From contig JANRIN010000285.1 of assembly GCA_033764965.1 (NCBI GenBank), forward strand, positions 1-64,000: a stretch of 64,000 bases of DNA. Reading direction: 5' to 3'. Positions within the stretch are counted from its first letter, which is position 1; each line of letters opens with the position of its first letter. The DNA comes from JSC-12 sp033764965. Its GTDB lineage: Bacteria > Cyanobacteriota > Cyanobacteriia > Leptolyngbyales > Leptolyngbyaceae. Below are positions 50,845-60,748 of the stretch, one piece after another. A program made the position numbers and the translations under genes. The notes under the pieces were generated by a model, which worked only from the letters and a program-made list of their open reading frames with translations, was not told the DNA's origin and did not search any database.

Positions 50845-52278
50845 GTGCTGAAAACGTTGGGGTTAATCATTCCAAATCGATCGCTGCTCTGGTTAGTGGG
50901 AATCAGTGCCGTGGTTTTGTTGCTTGCCAGCAGTGTGCGCCACGGGTTGTTAGAATCTAACGCTTGGGATTTGGGCATTTTTGATCAGCCGCTTTACCTG
51001 CTGAGTCGCGGATTACCGCCCATATCCACGATCGTCAATGTGCATATTTTGGGCGATCATGCCGCCTGGATCTTTTACCCATTGTCAGTGCTGTACTGGA
51101 TTTATCCCAATGTGCATTGGTTGTTTCTGGTGCAGGCGATCGCCCTTGCCAGCGGAGCCATTCCCACCTGGCATTTAGCGCGGCAGGCTGGAATACGAGA
51201 CGATCAGGCACAGGCGATCGCGGTTGCCTATCTGCTTTACCCACTGATCTTTAACTTGAATCTGTTTGATTTTCATCCAGAGGTGATTGCCTTACCGTTG
51301 TTTCTGGTGGCGGTTTGGGCAGCACGATCGCGGCAACTCGCGTGGTTTGTCGCCTGCGTTATGGTGATTTTGGGCTGTCGAGATGCCTTGTCGCTAACGG
51401 TCGCGGCAATGGGGGTGTGGCTGTGGCTGTTTGAGCAGCGGCGGGTGTACGGGGCGATCTCGTTTGTTTTGGGCATCCTCTGGTTTGTCCTTGCCACCCA
51501 GGTCATCATTCCCTATTTCCAGCCAGCGGGAGTATTAGGCGCATCCTACTTTGCTGAGTTTGGTGATTCGATTCCCGAAATTTTGGTGAATTTTATCCTG
51601 CGTCCGGACTTACTCCTGCGGAAGTTGTTGACCTTACAAAATCTTGGCTACTTAGCGCTGCTGTTTCTGCCCCTGATGTGGGGCTTGTCCTGGCGGCATT
51701 TGGCTCCCCTCATCCCTGCCATTCCCCAGTTGGGAATAAATTTAATCTCCGTTTCCCCGGTCACAAAGAACTTAGTACATCAATATTCTCTGCCGATTTT
51801 GCCCTTTCTGATGCTGGCGGTTATCGCGTCGGTCGCCGCAGGCAAAGGACTGATTCAGCATCCTCGCCGCATGATTTTATGGTCGTTAGTGGGCTTTTTC
51901 GCCCTGGCACAGTATCCTTTGTTTTGGACGCGCTACCTGAATCGCATGGATACCTGGGCAGCGAGTCGGGCGGCGATCGCAAGAGTCACCACCAGCGGAG
52001 CCGTGTTAGCCCCCGCCGCCCTTGCCCCCCACCTGAGCCATCGCACCTTGATTAAAGTTGTGGCGGAACCAACCATTTCCCTGAACGATTTCGATTATTT
52101 GCTGTTGAACCGTCGCCATCCGGGACAGTTAAGCTCGCCTGAAGCCATTGGTCAGTTAATCGAGCGGGCATCCAGTGATCGCACGCTGCAGCTACAGTTT
52201 GAGCAGGATGATGTCTACCTCTTTAGCCGCACTACCGTAGGCGTTGAAACAAATACAGGTAATAATTCTCCACTTTAA
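50845..52278 (+). CDS. DUF2079 polytopic membrane protein (copy 2)
   Basis: A 477-residue paralogue of the preceding protein (AWDLGIFDQPLYLLSRGLPP, GDHAAWIFYPLSVLYWIYP, FNLNLFDFHPEVIALPLFL, ILGCRDALSLTVAAMG). The start is a GTG at 50845 with GGGAGG 6 nt upstream. Likely a membrane glycosyltransferase-type enzyme of the GT-C fold; substrate unknown. Its 3' end overlaps the convergent GT-C-like gene by 47 bp, so the two cannot be transcribed through their ends without antisense overlap. Confidence 0.86.
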   Translation: MLKTLGLIIPNRSLLWLVGISAVVLLLASSVRHGLLESNAWDLGIFDQPLYLLSRGLPPISTIVNVHILGDHAAWIFYPLSVLYWIYPNVHWLFLVQAIALASGAIPTWHLARQAGIRDDQAQAIAVAYLLYPLIFNLNLFDFHPEVIALPLFLVAVWAARSRQLAWFVACVMVILGCRDALSLTVAAMGVWLWLFEQRRVYGAISFVLGILWFVLATQVIIPYFQPAGVLGASYFAEFGDSIPEILVNFILRPDLLLRKLLTLQNLGYLALLFLPLMWGLSWRHLAPLIPAIPQLGINLISVSPVTKNLVHQYSLPILPFLMLAVIASVAAGKGLIQHPRRMILWSLVGFFALAQYPLFWTRYLNRMDTWAASRAAIARVTTSGAVLAPAALAPHLSHRTLIKVVAEPTISLNDFDYLLLNRRHPGQLSSPEAIGQLIERASSDRTLQLQFEQDDVYLFSRTTVGVETNTGNNSPL

Positions 52279-53788
52279 CGATCGCGGGTTGCAGTCCGGG
52301 TAAGGGCTGAATCCCCCAATTGGGGATTGTGGGAATGGGCGTGTCCAGGGGTTTGTTCAACACCAGCAACGCCTGGTCAGAGGTTGCCGCCTCCGCCACC
52401 CGTGCCAGTAAAAGCTGAGAGTTCAAGCGCTCTGCCCGATTGTCTGAACTGATGTAGGTTCCTAATCGCTTTCGTTCTGGATAGAAAATTGGTTGATCCA
52501 AATGACCTGATACGGACTGCGTGAAGGAGTCGATCGCCCCAGCAATAAAATAGTTCTGTAAATTTTCCTGACGCACAAACTGAGCCACCAGTCGCGCTTG
52601 CGAAAAGGGATGCACCCAATCCATCGTGTAGGCGTAGAATCCGGCGATGACCTGAACCGCCAGAACAACACCCAAGAATTGGGATTGGTAGCGCTGAAAG
52701 AAGCGCCAAACGGGGTTGCGAGGTGCAGGTGCCTCAGTTGGTTCCGGGGTATAGTTCTGAGCCAGCCACAAACAAACAATAAACAGAATAAAAATATGCC
52801 CGTAGTGTCGCAGGAGTCCTGCCCACAGGCTATGAAACAAGACAATTTCGGTCAGATTAAATAGATAGAGAAAAAGAATGAGAGGACGACGATAAAACAG
52901 GGCAATGGAAAAGCCTAAAGGAATCCAGCTTAAGGCAGCGGCAAATCCATCATCAATGAGGTTGCTGTTCCAAAACCGCAAGGCGATACCGGGCATAGGG
53001 AAATAGGATTTCCATACCGTGGCGATCGCAGAGACCACCAAACCCAAGCGTCCGCCTCCTGGGAAAAAGCCCCCCACCCCACCGGAATGTACTGGAGGAA
53101 TGTTTTGCACCACCGACAGAACCATTCCCACAGCAAAGATTAATACGCTCAGAATGATATCCCACGGTTGAAGCTGGGCTTTTTCTTGACGACGATCGCG
53201 CAACCACTCCACGGCTAACATTGCTGCCAGGGCGATCGCGGTCAGGCGGCTAAAAAAGTTGACATTCGCCATCAGAGCCAGAATGCCAGCCAACACCCAA
53301 TAGCGTTGTTTGCGCGTGGGAAACAATGTACAAAATAGAAAAATCACCAGTACACCGAATCCATAATTTCGACTGATGATGGAATATTCATAAAATAAGA
53401 AATAGCTGAAAGATAGCAATAGTTTTTGCCAACGCGGGAGGGGAGCAAATCGACACAGCAAAAACACATTAGCGGTTGCAATCAGGATGTGCAAAACCTG
53501 CATTGCCACAGGATCACGGGTGAAACGACTGATGCCATACAGTAAAATTCCCCATAGCCAGGGGTGCATATACTCAAACCGCAGAGTAGTCACTAGCTCT
53601 GAAAGCGTCTGGTTATCCCGCGCCATCATCCAAAACATTATCTCGTCACTCCACAGCTCATGCCGGAGCACCCCCACCAGCGCCAGCAGGAAAAAAGCAC
53701 TGCTGACTAGAGTGGCAAATTTCCAATCCTGCTTAAGTTGCCCTGCCCACCAGGGAGTTACACGGTTTTCGGCTGACACCATTTCCAT
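52232..53788 (-). CDS. Polytopic membrane protein, GT-C glycosyltransferase-like
   Basis: A 518-residue protein with about 11 membrane helices. After the first helix comes RHELWSDEIMFWMMARDN, an acidic loop motif (DE) of the kind used by GT-C lipid-linked sugar transferases, and MHPWLWGILLYGISRFTRD follows. The C-terminal 90 residues are soluble. I do not recognise a named family. Together with the two neighbouring DUF2079 genes it suggests a locus for lipid-linked sugar or surface glycan work. It converges with DUF2079 copy 2, with a 47-bp overlap. Confidence 0.75.
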   Translation of the reverse strand: MEMVSAENRVTPWWAGQLKQDWKFATLVSSAFFLLALVGVLRHELWSDEIMFWMMARDNQTLSELVTTLRFEYMHPWLWGILLYGISRFTRDPVAMQVLHILIATANVFLLCRFAPLPRWQKLLLSFSYFLFYEYSIISRNYGFGVLVIFLFCTLFPTRKQRYWVLAGILALMANVNFFSRLTAIALAAMLAVEWLRDRRQEKAQLQPWDIILSVLIFAVGMVLSVVQNIPPVHSGGVGGFFPGGGRLGLVVSAIATVWKSYFPMPGIALRFWNSNLIDDGFAAALSWIPLGFSIALFYRRPLILFLYLFNLTEIVLFHSLWAGLLRHYGHIFILFIVCLWLAQNYTPEPTEAPAPRNPVWRFFQRYQSQFLGVVLAVQVIAGFYAYTMDWVHPFSQARLVAQFVRQENLQNYFIAGAIDSFTQSVSGHLDQPIFYPERKRLGTYISSDNRAERLNSQLLLARVAEAATSDQALLVLNKPLDTPIPTIPNWGIQPLPGLQPAIVKVENYYLYLFQRLR

Positions 53789-53955
53789 TTATTTATGCAG
53801 ATAGCACTCAGTGTATCGATCAACTGCTTATGCTTATCATGAAACCTTCCGATGGAACTTCCTGATCCGTTAAATTGCCTGGTAAACTTATGTTAAGAAA
53901 ACTCGACTGTTTCTAATCCAGTGAATCTTTTTATTTATTAACCAAATTAATAACC

Positions 53956-55362
53956 ATGCTTGAGGGTTCAATCCTTTACCAACTAAAAATGGCTCACCAA
54001 CCAGGACAGGTTGGTAAACGTCCCTTGAATTTCGGTGTGTATTACAAAAACACTCTGGTCGCCTTGTGTCATGCTTTGGAAGATTGCATTTTGACTGCCC
54101 AGAGTGCGCCCCTGGTGATTACGGCGTTTCAGCGAGGCAAGTGGTATTTACAGGAAGCCGATCGCTATGCGGATTTGGCAGCGCGATCGCAGCACGTCGT
54201 GATCATGGCAGCCCCCGACGGAGGTTTTGCGGAACATCCCACCAGCCAGCGCGAGAATGTGGATTTGGTCAGCCTCAAACCAGAGGATCCAGTAGCGCAG
54301 GAATGGCACCTGATGATTTTGGCTCCCACGTATTCGGCAATGGTGCTGTGTCAGGAGCTTTTAGCAGAAGACTACGGGGCGCAGGGTATCCCTACGCAGG
54401 ATTTGGAACGCAAGTTTTATGGCTTCTGGACGTTTGAGGCGAACTTGGTGCAGGAAACGATGGAGTTGGCAATCGCCCACATCCAACCCTATAATCCCGA
54501 ACTCGCCCACCAACTGACACAGCAGATCCAGCAGATTCAAGCCACTCAAGTGGAGGATCGGGACGACCTGGGCGCGATCGTTTCCCGTGTGGTGGATTAT
54601 TTGCAAACGAGTCAGTTGGATCTAAGTAGTGACTCTCCCGCTTACCTGCCTTCTCCGTCCAAAAATCTTGACACGAATCTGGTGTCTAACGAAGTGCAAG
54701 CCTTCCTGAGAATGGCTCAACTCACCGATCAAGCAGACCAGCAAAATCCCAATGCTGCCGCAGAAGTGGCAGCGCTGGCAGAAACAATGGGGCAATTGCT
54801 AGATCTTCCCGTGTGGCAGCTCAATCGCTTGAAACTGGCGGGGTTGTTGCATCGCTTGGCTCCCTTGCAGCAATCTCATACAGTGCTGACCGCAGCGACC
54901 GCTGGACGTTATGCCGATGAGGAGGAGAATACCGCTCCCAGTTGTCCCTTAATTCCGGGGGCACAGGTATTACGCACCATGCCGCAACTACGGGCGATTG
55001 CCACCATCATCACCCATCTGACTGAGCACTGGAGCGGTACGGGGCAACCGGGCAATTTAGCTGGAGATGAAATTCCCCTGGAGTCACGCATTTTGGGATT
55101 AGCAGTGGAGTTTCAGCACCATCTGGCTCAGGCTCGCCTCACCTCGCCCCAAACTCCAGAAACCCATGCCACTGCAGCCCTGGCAGCTTGTCAAACCAAT
55201 CAAGATAACCGCTGGGATCCCAAACTGGTAGACACTCTGGCATTATTGGTGAGTGGCTTCCAACAAGGGCTGAGTTTACCGATTAGCTTCCCGAAGATTT
55301 CGGCGGGGCTTTGGATGGTTGATTCCCATTGTGCAGATGATCTGTACGATGTCAGAGCTTAG
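53956..55362 (+). CDS. DICT sensory domain fused to a degenerate HD-GYP-like domain
   Basis: Residues 1-180 match the DICT sensory domain (LEGSILYQLKMAHQPGQVGKR, FGVYYKNTLVALCHALEDCI). The C-terminal half (about 235-450) resembles HD-GYP in layout but has lost key residues: the HD pair reads LAGLLHRLAPL, and the GYP region reads HWSGTGQPGNLAGDEIPLESRILGLAVEF. It is therefore probably a binding or regulatory version rather than an active phosphodiesterase. DICT domains often accompany cyclic-di-GMP or light-signalling proteins. The pentapeptide-repeat gene follows by about 50 bp. Confidence 0.8.
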   Translation: MLEGSILYQLKMAHQPGQVGKRPLNFGVYYKNTLVALCHALEDCILTAQSAPLVITAFQRGKWYLQEADRYADLAARSQHVVIMAAPDGGFAEHPTSQRENVDLVSLKPEDPVAQEWHLMILAPTYSAMVLCQELLAEDYGAQGIPTQDLERKFYGFWTFEANLVQETMELAIAHIQPYNPELAHQLTQQIQQIQATQVEDRDDLGAIVSRVVDYLQTSQLDLSSDSPAYLPSPSKNLDTNLVSNEVQAFLRMAQLTDQADQQNPNAAAEVAALAETMGQLLDLPVWQLNRLKLAGLLHRLAPLQQSHTVLTAATAGRYADEEENTAPSCPLIPGAQVLRTMPQLRAIATIITHLTEHWSGTGQPGNLAGDEIPLESRILGLAVEFQHHLAQARLTSPQTPETHATAALAACQTNQDNRWDPKLVDTLALLVSGFQQGLSLPISFPKISAGLWMVDSHCADDLYDVRA

Positions 55363-55413
55363 AGGTTGATTACGCAAAGATTTCCCACAAAGATTCAAGA
55401 CGACGGTATCGCG

Positions 55414-56040
55414 ATGACTGATGTATCCCTGTTAAAAACGACCAAAAAGCTTCCGGGTGCAGATTTGGAAGAGGAAGACCTGTCTGGGCGAGATTTGCAA
55501 GGGGTGAATCTGGCAGGAGCACGGTTGATCGGGGCTGATTTGAGTCGCACCATTCTGTCAGGAGCTTCCCTGGAAGGGGCAAGTTTGACGGGGTGCCAGT
55601 TGGTAGCAGCCGATGTGCGGGCAAACTTGATGGGAGCCAACTTGATGCAGGCTGATCTGACGGAAGCAGATTTGCGAGGAGCCAACCTGAGAGGCGCGAA
55701 TTTGATGCGATCGCGCCTGCACAAAACGGCTCTGGCAGGAGCTTTTTTGAGTGGAGCCAATTTGATGAGTGTAAATCTCCAGGGGGCAGATTTGCGAGGA
55801 ACCGACCTGCGCGGAGCTAACCTGAGTGGCGCAAATCTGCAAGGAGCCAACCTAACCCAAGCTGATTTACAGGGTGCCGTTCTGACGGAAGCCAACTTGG
55901 AAGAAGCAACGCTGAGAGGAGCCAACCTAGCCGGAGCCAATTTTGCAGGCGCGAATTTACTCTGTGCAGACCTAGATCAGAGCAACCTGGATGGAGCCAA
56001 TTTTACGGGAGCTTGTCTGGTTGGAACGTTGCGGGAGTAA
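55414..56040 (+). CDS. Pentapeptide-repeat protein
   Basis: From about residue 15 to the end almost the whole protein is built of A(D/N)LxG/A-type pentapeptides (GADLEEEDLSGRDLQGVNLA, then many ANLxGAD units), expected to fold as a right-handed quadrilateral beta-helix. No signal peptide or membrane segment is present, so it is probably cytoplasmic. The ATG at 55414 is chosen; an upstream TTG (55366) would add 16 residues. It follows the DICT gene by about 50 bp and may be in one operon with it. Function unknown. Confidence 0.85.
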   Translation: MTDVSLLKTTKKLPGADLEEEDLSGRDLQGVNLAGARLIGADLSRTILSGASLEGASLTGCQLVAADVRANLMGANLMQADLTEADLRGANLRGANLMRSRLHKTALAGAFLSGANLMSVNLQGADLRGTDLRGANLSGANLQGANLTQADLQGAVLTEANLEEATLRGANLAGANFAGANLLCADLDQSNLDGANFTGACLVGTLRE

Positions 56041-56081
56041 GACACATCTCATTTTGGCAGTAGCTGGGTGATTCTTTGTGC

Positions 56082-57206
56082 TCAACTCAGTGCGTCAAAA
56101 GGAAAAACTACTGTAAACGTTGTGCCCTGATTCGTTTCGCTTTGCACTGAAATGTCTCCACCCTGAAGTTCTGCACAGCGTTTTGCGATCGCCAGTCCCA
56201 AGCCAGTACCGGGAATCGCGCCTACGTTTGTGCCGCGCTGAAAAGGTTCAAACAATTTGGCTTGTGTTTCAGGAGGAATGCCAATTCCTTGATCGGAAAC
56301 CGCTAAATAAACGCGATCGTCCTGCCAGTTCAGGTAAAGTGTCACAGTGCTGTTTTGCGCCGAATATTTGATTGCATTTGATACTAAGTTGCTCACCAAA
56401 TGCCACAACAACTTTGTATCTAAATCAAGGATTTTAGGCTGACCTGCTGTTGTGAGAACTAAGTGATGGGTATTATCAGTAGTTAGCTGAAACGCTTCGA
56501 TTAATTCCTCACAAAAACCAGTGAGATCAATTGGAGCCGGGAAAAACTCTAGTTCCTGGCTCACCGATCTCTCAAGTAACAGCACATCTTCTAACAATTC
56601 ATTCAAGCTTTTTGTGGCGGTATAAATGCGTTGAATGTAGCGTTGTTGGCGTTCTTGTGTAATATCAAGTTCCGTATTGTTGAGAATTTCAGTGGCAAAC
56701 TTAATCGCAGTCAAAGGATTACGCAATTCGTGGGCAATCAGGTGGAGGTAATCAGACTTTTGTTGAAGCAAATTTTCTGTCGCTTGTTGAGCCGTTTGAG
56801 CAGCGGTCAGAGCCGTATATATCGAAGCTTCTGCTTGATGACGAGCCAGAGCAATTTCGATCGTGGTGACAAGCGATCGTTCATTAAAAGGCTTCAAAAT
56901 ATACCCAAAAGGCTGGCTGGCTTTAGCCCGATCTAACGTAGCGCGATCGGTGTTGGCAGTTAAATAAATCACTGGAATCCGGTGTTGAGCTTGAATAATT
57001 TTAGAGGCTTCAATACCATCTATTTCTCCAGCCAAACGAATATCCATCAACACCAGATCGGGTTGCGTTTTGCTCACTTGATCGAGTGCTTCTTCTCCAG
57101 AGTCCACCAAACATGGAACTTCATAACCCAAAAACTCTAAAGTTTCTCGCAAATCTGCGGCAACAAGTTTTTCGTCCTCAACAACCAGTATTTTGATAGA
57201 CGACAT
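56082..57206 (-). CDS. Response-regulator/histidine-kinase fusion (REC-HisKA-HATPase)
   Basis: A receiver (about 5-122; VVEDEKLVAAD, LVLMDIRLAGEIDG, TANTDRAT, KPFNERSL) leads into HisKA with His near residue 158 (LIAHELRNPLTAIKFA) and an HATPase domain (DQGIGIPPETQAKLFEPF, GTGLGLAIAKRCAELQGG). A receiver at the front of a kinase suggests that a partner kinase controls its own activity. It follows the 1075-residue kinase by 68 bp on the same strand, so that kinase is a likely partner. Confidence 0.9.
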   Translation of the reverse strand: MSSIKILVVEDEKLVAADLRETLEFLGYEVPCLVDSGEEALDQVSKTQPDLVLMDIRLAGEIDGIEASKIIQAQHRIPVIYLTANTDRATLDRAKASQPFGYILKPFNERSLVTTIEIALARHQAEASIYTALTAAQTAQQATENLLQQKSDYLHLIAHELRNPLTAIKFATEILNNTELDITQERQQRYIQRIYTATKSLNELLEDVLLLERSVSQELEFFPAPIDLTGFCEELIEAFQLTTDNTHHLVLTTAGQPKILDLDTKLLWHLVSNLVSNAIKYSAQNSTVTLYLNWQDDRVYLAVSDQGIGIPPETQAKLFEPFQRGTNVGAIPGTGLGLAIAKRCAELQGGDISVQSETNQGTTFTVVFPFDALS

Positions 57207-57274
57207 AGAACTCTTAATTTTATAAGACGAAATAATTAGAATCAGTTAGAACCGTAAGAGTCTTGCAGCAGAGA

Positions 57275-60200
57275 CTAAGATTGGTCGATGGGGAAGGTAA
57301 CGTAAAACGCAGTCCCTGAACCACGATCTAACGAAATTGTGCCATTAATTTGTTCAACCAGGGTACGAACAATTCGTAATCCTAAGGAGCGAGAATTTTG
57401 CCAGTTTAATTCAGCCGGAATCCCACTGCCGTTGTCTCCGACCATTAATATGCCCTGATTTTGGGCTGGACTGGTACTCTGATTTAAAATAAGACAAATG
57501 TTAATTTCTCCTGATTTCTCGCTACAAAACGCATATTTTAGGGAGTTAGAAACAAGTTCGTTAATGATTAAACCGCAGGCGATCGCATGGTTCAACCCCA
57601 AATTAAGCGGTTGGATCTCTAGCTTCGTTTTGACCTTTTCAGGATTAACTCCATAGGAGCGGAACAACTGGTTCACTAAGATTTGCACATACTCCCCAAA
57701 GTTAATATGGGATAGATCTGCTGACTGGTAAAGGTGTTCATGGATGATTGCGATCGATTGGACTCGATTTTGGGTTTCCTGAAACAACTGTCGGGCATTG
57801 GTATCCACCTGTCTTGATTGCATCCGCAACAAACTAGAAATCACTTGTAGATTGTTTTTCACGCGATGATGAACTTCTTTCAGCAAAATCTCTTTTTCTT
57901 GCAGCAGCGATCGTAACTTTGACTCAGTTTCCTGCCGCTGCCCTAGATCCGCTTGAACCTGCTGATATAACGTTGCTTGTTGAATTGCGATCCCTAACTG
58001 ATTGGCAATTTGCTGAAGCAGATCCGCTTCATCTGCTTGCCATTCTCGTTGATACGCACAGGCATGAACGATTAACAATCCCCATAACGTGATCCCCTGA
58101 TCGCCAATTTGCAGAATAGGAGCAGTCATTTTAGTCCGAGTGCCAACCGATTGCAGGTATGCCATGGGACGCAGACTACATTCATCCTGGGCAATATCTA
58201 GCACAATTCTGGGCAACCCTTTTTTGTAGGAGGCATAGCATTTAGAAGAAAGGGAAAGATTTTTCCAGTTGCTTCGAGTTGTGATTGGATAATCATCTAC
58301 CACAGACTCTTCTAAAACCACTCCGGAGCCATCAGGATGAAGCTGAAAGATCAAGACGCGATCGGCATCCAAAATATCTCGAACCTCTGCCACAGAAATT
58401 GCCAGAATTTCACTCAAGTTCAGCGACTGGTGAATGTGTTGAGTAATTACTCGTAGCAATTGATCTCGTTGGGACTGTTTGAGCAGCGCTTGCTCTGCCT
58501 GATCTCGTGCTGCGGTTAATTGTTTGGACTGGGTAATATCTTGAGTTAAACACAGACTGTAGAGGGGGCGATCGTCCTCATCACAAATCAGCGCAACGGT
58601 AATATTCGCCCAAGCCACCTCTCCAGACTTTTTAATGAATCGTTTTTGTAATTTCAATTCAACCAAGCTACCTGCTTGCATTTGTTGATTGAAATAGCGA
58701 TCTTTTTCCAGGTCATCAGGGTGAGTGATATCCAAAAAGGTTTTGGTGTAAAGCTCCTCATAGCTATAGCCCAACCAGGTTTGGTACGCCGCATTCACTC
58801 GCAAAAACCGGTGGGTCTGGATATCTACCAGACTCAGGGGCAGTGGAGCACAATCGAAGAAAGTACGAAATTTTTCTTCACTCCGGCGCAGAGCTTCTTC
58901 TGCGTGTTTGCGTTCAGTGATGTCTTCAATGATTGCCAGACTGTAATCCACCTCCTGATTACGCAGTATTGTTACCGTGATATTGGTCCAGATTGGGTCT
59001 CCGTTTTTGTGGATATAGCGTTTCTCCATCTGGAAGCTGGACATTACTCCTGCGGCTAGCTGGGTCAGTTGGGTCAGGTCGGCAGGCATATCATCGGGAT
59101 GGCTAAAGTCTGTAAACCGCATGGATAGGAGTTCCTGCTCGCTATACCCCAGAACTCTGGTATAGGCGGGATTAACCTGCACCATTTGCTTGTCACTTGC
59201 TCTGGCAATTCCGATCGCCACTGGCGATGCCTCAAACAACCGCCGAAACTGCTCCTCACTCCGACGCAGAGCCGCTTCAGTCTCTTTTAGAGCGGTGATA
59301 TCTCTCGAAATCGAGAGCACACTGGCAACTCCCTGATCGCCCAATTCGGGCACAAGTTTGGCTTCAAAGTAGCGTTCGCCCTGGGGAGTGGGGTAATGAA
59401 AATAAATGGAAGTAGTGTCAGCCGTTGCAATCACCTGCTGCAATTTTGATTGCAGCAATTCAGCAAAAGCCGAGGGTATGTCTACTTCAGCAATCTGCTT
59501 TCCAACAAAATATTGTGGCTGTAGACCAGTGGCAGTTTCGATCGCCGCATTGGCGTACAGATAACGCAGGTTTTGGTCAAATCGGGCAATCACATCTGGA
59601 ATGTTGGTCAACAAAGCTTGCAGTTCTTGTTCTCGTTGACGCAAAGCAACTTGAGACGTTTGTAAATCCTGGATTTGTTTCTGCACACGCTGATTCAGGT
59701 CAGCGTTGGCTTCTCGTAGCCGCATTTCTGCCGTTTTGTGCCCAGTAACATCCCGCGCCACCGTAACCACAATCCAACACTGTTTTTGCTCATCCCATCG
59801 AGCAGTGGCTGTTTCGGCAACCCAGCGCCATGAATCATTGGCGTGGTGAAAACGATACTCAATTTTCAACCTGGATTGGGTCATCAGCATTGGGAATGCT
59901 GGGAGAAGCACCTGTTGCCAGTCTTCTGGGTGAACGCGCGATCGCCATAGACTGGAGTTAGCCATCAACTCTACCTGGGAATAACCGTAGAGCGCTTCAC
60001 AGCCAGTCGAATAATACAGATACTCAATCTGATAATCGGGACACAGTTGAAAACTGATGATTGCCGCATCCGCACTGTTCAAAATGTCTTGAAATTTAGC
60101 TTGAGTCTCCCAGAGTTGCAGTTCAAGCTGTTTGCGATCGGAAATATCTCGAATCACCAGCAGAACCAGATCGTGATTCATGGGGGATAGGCGGGCATCC

Positions 60201-60502
60201 AACCAAACTACGCGATCGTCAATCTCAAGGCAATACTCTCGTTTGACTGTATGCCTGGTTTGCAAGGCGCTACGAATGCCTGCCAGCAACAAATCAGCCA
60301 CAGGGGATGGCAGAGTTTCGTGGAGAGTGCGCCCCAATAATTCCTCTGGTGTGCGATAAAGTAAGCTCTGCACTTGAGGTGTTAGAATCTTTTGGCATCT
60401 ACCCTCGGAATCTCTAATCAGCACTAAATCATTCATGCCAGCGAAAAGAGCGTGCATCTCAGCGTTGGTTATTTGCTCGGCTCGATCGCTGTTATTCCAC
60501 AT
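57275..60502 (-). CDS. Sensor histidine kinase, five PAS, GAF, HisKA_2 type
   Basis: A 1075-residue cytoplasmic kinase. Five PAS units are read at about 15-125, 130-260, 295-410, 415-540 and 545-670, then GAF (about 690-850), an HWE/HisKA_2-like dimerisation region with His near 876 (VHHRVKNNLQVISSLLRMQS) and an HATPase. The GAF resembles phytochrome-type GAFs but lacks the chromophore cysteine (PMAYLQSVGTRTKM), so no bilin is expected. The downstream REC-HisKA protein is probably its partner. It is divergent from the REC-HisKA gene at 60749. Confidence 0.9.
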   Translation of the reverse strand: MWNNSDRAEQITNAEMHALFAGMNDLVLIRDSEGRCQKILTPQVQSLLYRTPEELLGRTLHETLPSPVADLLLAGIRSALQTRHTVKREYCLEIDDRVVWLDARLSPMNHDLVLLVIRDISDRKQLELQLWETQAKFQDILNSADAAIISFQLCPDYQIEYLYYSTGCEALYGYSQVELMANSSLWRSRVHPEDWQQVLLPAFPMLMTQSRLKIEYRFHHANDSWRWVAETATARWDEQKQCWIVVTVARDVTGHKTAEMRLREANADLNQRVQKQIQDLQTSQVALRQREQELQALLTNIPDVIARFDQNLRYLYANAAIETATGLQPQYFVGKQIAEVDIPSAFAELLQSKLQQVIATADTTSIYFHYPTPQGERYFEAKLVPELGDQGVASVLSISRDITALKETEAALRRSEEQFRRLFEASPVAIGIARASDKQMVQVNPAYTRVLGYSEQELLSMRFTDFSHPDDMPADLTQLTQLAAGVMSSFQMEKRYIHKNGDPIWTNITVTILRNQEVDYSLAIIEDITERKHAEEALRRSEEKFRTFFDCAPLPLSLVDIQTHRFLRVNAAYQTWLGYSYEELYTKTFLDITHPDDLEKDRYFNQQMQAGSLVELKLQKRFIKKSGEVAWANITVALICDEDDRPLYSLCLTQDITQSKQLTAARDQAEQALLKQSQRDQLLRVITQHIHQSLNLSEILAISVAEVRDILDADRVLIFQLHPDGSGVVLEESVVDDYPITTRSNWKNLSLSSKCYASYKKGLPRIVLDIAQDECSLRPMAYLQSVGTRTKMTAPILQIGDQGITLWGLLIVHACAYQREWQADEADLLQQIANQLGIAIQQATLYQQVQADLGQRQETESKLRSLLQEKEILLKEVHHRVKNNLQVISSLLRMQSRQVDTNARQLFQETQNRVQSIAIIHEHLYQSADLSHINFGEYVQILVNQLFRSYGVNPEKVKTKLEIQPLNLGLNHAIACGLIINELVSNSLKYAFCSEKSGEINICLILNQSTSPAQNQGILMVGDNGSGIPAELNWQNSRSLGLRIVRTLVEQINGTISLDRGSGTAFYVTFPIDQS

Positions 60503-60579
60503 GATTCCGAGACTCCAGAATTACACCCAGTCTGGTTTAACCTAATCAATCAGGGTAAAAAGAAACGTTAGATTCAATC

Positions 60580-60670
60580 GTCATTGGTCACTCGTCCCTC
60601 GCCCGTTGCCAAGACCAATGCCTGATGACTAATGACTGATGAGCGATGACCAATGCCTGATAACCGATGA
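60580..60670. repeat. Degenerate cluster of GTCATTG / CAATGAC / YGATGAC heptamers
   Basis: The intergenic stretch reads as repeated heptamer variants (GTCATTG GTCACTC..., then CTGATGACTAATGACTGATGAGCGATGACCAATG). It is the longest and most degraded cluster of this repeat type in the window, located between two divergent kinase genes. Confidence 0.65.
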
Positions 60671-60748
60671 TTAAGATATTAACTAATCTTTAGATCTACT
60701 ACTGGTTTCAGGCACTAAATTCAAAGAGGGATTAATTTTTATCATGGC

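Noticed and set aside
55395..55940. A 181-codon minus-strand frame with repetitive sequence
   Set aside because: It is the mirror of the pentapeptide repeats of the plus-strand gene, so its repeats are a by-product.
58000..58500. Bilin-binding GAF in the 1075-residue kinase
   Set aside because: The GAF is of phytochrome-like type but the chromophore cysteine is missing (PMAYLQSVG), so no photoreceptor claim is made.
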